The notes under the pieces: generated by a model
The model's database searches: none
Told to the model about the DNA's origin: nothing
What the model saw: only the letters and a program-made list of their open reading frames with translations
Part shown: positions 61,716 through 64,000 of the stretch, one piece after another
How the letters are laid out: each line of letters opens with the position of its first letter
Position numbering within the stretch: position 1 is the stretch's first letter
DNA from: Janibacter massiliensis
GTDB lineage: Bacteria > Actinomycetota > Actinomycetes > Actinomycetales > Dermatophilaceae
Length of the DNA: 64,000 bases
NCBI RefSeq assembly: GCF_900289115.1
Contig: NZ_LT985196.1
Span: forward strand, 1,208,756-1,272,755
Reading direction: 5' to 3'
Program-made: the position numbers and the translations under genes

Positions 61716-62746
61716 CAGCGGGGGACCGGCACCGCACCGAGCGCACTGCTGAGGACCGAGCCGACCCCGACTCCCTCGAGCTCGGCCTCGGGCCGGAGGG
61801 AGAGGCGGTGCGCGAGCGTGCCGTGCGCGAGCGCCTTGACGTCGTCGGGGGTGACGAAGTCCCGACCCGAGAGCCACGCCCAGGCTCGGGCGGTCCCCAT
61901 GAGCGCCGTCGCGCCGCGGGGGCTCACCCCGAGGGACAGGGACGGGGAATCCCGCGTCGCGCGGGCGATGTCGACGATGTAGGCCGCGACCGCGGGGTCG
62001 ATCCGCACCCGACGGACGGCCGCCTGGGCCTGCGCGAGGTCGTCGGCCGAGGCCACGGGACGCACTCCCGCCGCGCCGAGGTCGCGCGGGTCGAAGCCGC
62101 TCGCGTGCCGGACGAGGATCTCCACCTCGTCCTCGCGTGGCGGGAGCGGCAGCGTCACCTTGAGCAAGAAGCGGTCGAGCTGGGCCTCGGGCAGGGGGTA
62201 GGTGCCCTCGTACTCGACGGGGTTCTGCGTCGCGGCCACCATGAACGGGCTCGGCAGCGGCCGCGGCGTGCCGTCGATGCTCACCTGCCGCTCCTCCATC
62301 GCCTCGAGCAGGGCCGACTGCGTCTTCGGCGGCGTCCGGTTGATCTCGTCGGCAAGGAGGAGCTGGGTGAAGACCGGACCCTCGCGGAAGGTGAAGTCAG
62401 TGTCCCGCTCGTCCCACACGAGCGAGCCCGTGAGGTCGCCGGGCATGAGGTCCGGGGTGAACTGGACCCGCTTCGTCGTGATGTCGAGGGCGGCGGCGAG
62501 GGACCGGACGAGCAGCGTCTTCGCCACGCCGGGGACCCCCTCGAGGAGGACGTGGCCGCGGCAGACGAGCCCCAGGAGGAGCCCGGTGACCGCGGCGTCC
62601 TGCCCGACGACGGCCTTGGCGACCTCCGCCCGCACGTCGAGCAGGCGGCGGCGCACGTCGTCCTGGGGGACCGGGGCCGGGGGGCCGCTGGGTGGGGCAT
62701 CGGGGCGCGTGGCGTGGGCACCGCGCGGCTGGGGGGTCTCGGTCAT
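61715..62746 (-). CDS. MoxR-family AAA+ ATPase
   Basis: A 343-residue ATPase. After a Pro-rich N-terminus come VVGQDAAVTGLLLGLVCRGH, Walker A GVPGVAKTLL, TPDLMPGDLTGSLVWDERD, Walker B LLLADEINRTPPKTQSALLEAMEERQVS (in parts), sensor 1 FMVAATQNPVEYEGTYPLPE and LSLGVSPRGATAL. The family is linked to metal-cofactor or protein-complex maturation. It is flanked by DUF4350 and DUF58 genes with overlapping ends, so it belongs to a four-gene operon running off the window. Confidence 0.94.
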   Translation of the reverse strand: MTETPQPRGAHATRPDAPPSGPPAPVPQDDVRRRLLDVRAEVAKAVVGQDAAVTGLLLGLVCRGHVLLEGVPGVAKTLLVRSLAAALDITTKRVQFTPDLMPGDLTGSLVWDERDTDFTFREGPVFTQLLLADEINRTPPKTQSALLEAMEERQVSIDGTPRPLPSPFMVAATQNPVEYEGTYPLPEAQLDRFLLKVTLPLPPREDEVEILVRHASGFDPRDLGAAGVRPVASADDLAQAQAAVRRVRIDPAVAAYIVDIARATRDSPSLSLGVSPRGATALMGTARAWAWLSGRDFVTPDDVKALAHGTLAHRLSLRPEAELEGVGVGSVLSSALGAVPVPR

Positions 62747-63939
62747 CGGTGGCGCACTCTCTTCTCGAGGTCGGACAGGTCGGTCGCGAGCCGGGCCAGC
62801 GCCGGGTCGGAGTCGGGGACGGGGCCGAGCAGCCGGTCGTGGACGACGCGGGGCTCGAGCCCCGAGAGCGCGGCGGCAGGCTCCAGCAGCGCCTCCACCG
62901 GCGCGCCGGGGTCGGCGGCCAGGGCCGAGCGCAGACGGGTGGTCGTCGCCGTGCGCAGGATGGCCGTCATCCGGGCCCGGTCGCGGGAGCGGCGGTAGAG
63001 GCGGGCCCGGCTCGTCGTCGTCTCGCTCGCCCGGACGACGACGGGCAGGGGCTCGGTGACGACCGGGCCGAGGCGCCGGCCCCGGGCGATGCCGAGGACG
63101 ACGACGGCGCTGGCCAGCAGCAGCATCGCCGGGCCGAACCACGCAGGGACGACGGACGGCGTCTCCTGGCCCGCCACGAAGAGGTCCTCGGGTGCCGAGA
63201 GGTACCAGACGAGCCGGTCGTCCCGGCCGAGCGCCCGGACGGCCACCCCGGCGTGCGCGGACTCACGGATCTGGCCGTTGCGGAGGATCTCACGGGCGCC
63301 CAGGATCGTCGTCTCCGGGCGTCCGTCGGCCGCGGGCACCGTCACGAGCGCGCCCGCGGGCCCGGTCGACCCCGCCGGCGCGCCCGCCGCCGACCCGGGC
63401 TGGGGGAAGCACACGCGGACCCCCTCCGCGCCCGGCCGGGCCCGGTACAGCGCGGTCGAGGCGGTGAGCGCATCGCCAGGCCGGACGAGGGGGCTCTCGC
63501 ACCCCGCCTCGAGACGCCCGACGCTCGAGGTCGTCCGGGTCGAGACGGGGACACCCAGCGCCTCGATCTGGCGCGAGCTCGGCCCGACGACGACGAGATG
63601 GTCGGCGCCCCGCGAGGCCGCGAGCACCCGCCCGACGTTCCCGGGCGCAAGGTCGGACGGGTCCCCGACGAGGACCGTCACCCCCGCGGTGTCGGCACGC
63701 TCGAGATCGGCGAGCGAGCCGACCACCTGGACGTCGACGCCGTGGTCGTCCAGGACCCGGGCGAGCGCCATCGTGCCGTCGTGCTCGGGGTTGGCGGGGT
63801 CGTCGGGGCGCTCGGACCGACCGCTGTCCCGGGTGACGAGCGCGAGGAGGGCGGCCACGGCGAGCGGTACGACGATCCAGAACAGCGCTCGCCGCAGCGT
63901 CGGGGGGAGAACGGTCCGGCGCCCGGCCGCTGCGCTCAC
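62743..63939 (-). CDS. DUF4350 domain membrane protein
   Basis: A 398-residue protein with an N-terminal helix (LFWIVVPLAVAALLALVT), an outside DUF4350 domain (PEHDGTMALARVLDDHGVDV, VTVLVGDPSDLAPG) and a second helix at about residues 265-285 (FGPAMLLLASAVVVLGIARG), then a cytosolic basic part with RASETTTSRARLYRRSRDRA. This layout is standard for the gene between DUF4129 and MoxR in Actinobacteria. Function unknown. GTG start overlaps the upstream stop and its own stop overlaps MoxR. Confidence 0.88.
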   Translation of the reverse strand: MSAAAGRRTVLPPTLRRALFWIVVPLAVAALLALVTRDSGRSERPDDPANPEHDGTMALARVLDDHGVDVQVVGSLADLERADTAGVTVLVGDPSDLAPGNVGRVLAASRGADHLVVVGPSSRQIEALGVPVSTRTTSSVGRLEAGCESPLVRPGDALTASTALYRARPGAEGVRVCFPQPGSAAGAPAGSTGPAGALVTVPAADGRPETTILGAREILRNGQIRESAHAGVAVRALGRDDRLVWYLSAPEDLFVAGQETPSVVPAWFGPAMLLLASAVVVLGIARGRRLGPVVTEPLPVVVRASETTTSRARLYRRSRDRARMTAILRTATTTRLRSALAADPGAPVEALLEPAAALSGLEPRVVHDRLLGPVPDSDPALARLATDLSDLEKRVRHR

Positions 63940-64000
63940 GGCGTCTCCCGCGGGAGCTCGGGGCGGGTCCTGGAGAGACGGGCGTCGAGGTCGAGGACGG
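63936..64000 (-). CDS. C-terminal end of a DUF4129-type protein, cut by window edge
   Basis: The last 20 codons of a gene that enters from the right: the protein ends VLDLDARLSRTRPELPRETP. Its TGA overlaps the GTG of the DUF4350 gene. In this conserved cluster the gene at this position encodes a DUF4129 membrane protein; the visible end is compatible with that but too short to prove it. Confidence 0.5.
   Translation of the reverse strand, partial: VLDLDARLSRTRPELPRETP

Overview
The window is very GC-rich, with GTG starts common, 4-bp ATGA/GTGA gene overlaps everywhere and many TANNNT -10 boxes only 6-7 nt ahead of a start codon (leaderless transcripts). The gene content (monomeric NADP-isocitrate dehydrogenase, MgtA-type mannosyltransferase, MutA/MutB/MeaB, fused RmlC-RmlD) points to an Actinomycetota genome, probably Micrococcales and perhaps Intrasporangiaceae-like; the rank below phylum is inference. 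The first ~66 bases are near-pure G and look like a contig-end artefact that cuts the first gene.

About 0-37 kb is a large cell-surface polysaccharide locus. dTDP-L-rhamnose genes (rmlCD, rmlB, rmlA) are scattered among an HTH/PIN toxin-antitoxin-like pair, icd, several orphan glycosyltransferases on both strands, a polytopic membrane protein and a PglK/MsbA-like ABC exporter (0-18 kb). From 18.4 to 27.7 kb a tightly overlapping plus-strand operon encodes glycosyltransferases, a hexapeptide acyltransferase, an SDR epimerase, a CgeB-like protein, a polysialyltransferase-like protein, a CMP-nonulosonate synthetase and a NeuB-type synthase fused to a xylose-isomerase-like TIM barrel: a nonulosonic-acid branch. 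A bacterial tyrosine kinase (minus) and its probable phosphatase (plus) diverge at 29.3 kb; the phosphatase operon continues with a polymerase/ligase-like membrane protein, two tandem GDP-mannose dehydratase homologues and a frameshifted glycosyltransferase, then a polyprenyl-phosphate sugar transferase, a nucleotidyltransferase-fold protein and a PqqD-like protein.

From 36.8 to 42.8 kb are trpS, a 2'-5' RNA ligase-like protein, a D,D-carboxypeptidase, an MgtA-like mannosyltransferase, mannose-1-phosphate guanylyltransferase and a MazEF-like pair with a perfect operator palindrome. From 42.8 to 47.9 kb is the propionate module mutA-mutB-meaB, followed by an M20 amidohydrolase.

From 49.3 to 58.5 kb is a nucleoside uptake and salvage operon: BMP-type lipoprotein, ATPase, two permeases, cdd, deoA and add. 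It is interrupted between cdd and deoA by a DUF559 gene bracketed by two 59-bp palindromic elements in inverted orientation. The window ends with the actinobacterial RDD / SpoIIM / DUF58 / MoxR / DUF4350 / (DUF4129) cluster. Two glycosyltransferases carry single-base frameshifts in short homopolymers (17864-17869 and 33881-33883). No rRNA, tRNA, CRISPR array, insertion sequence or phage gene was found.
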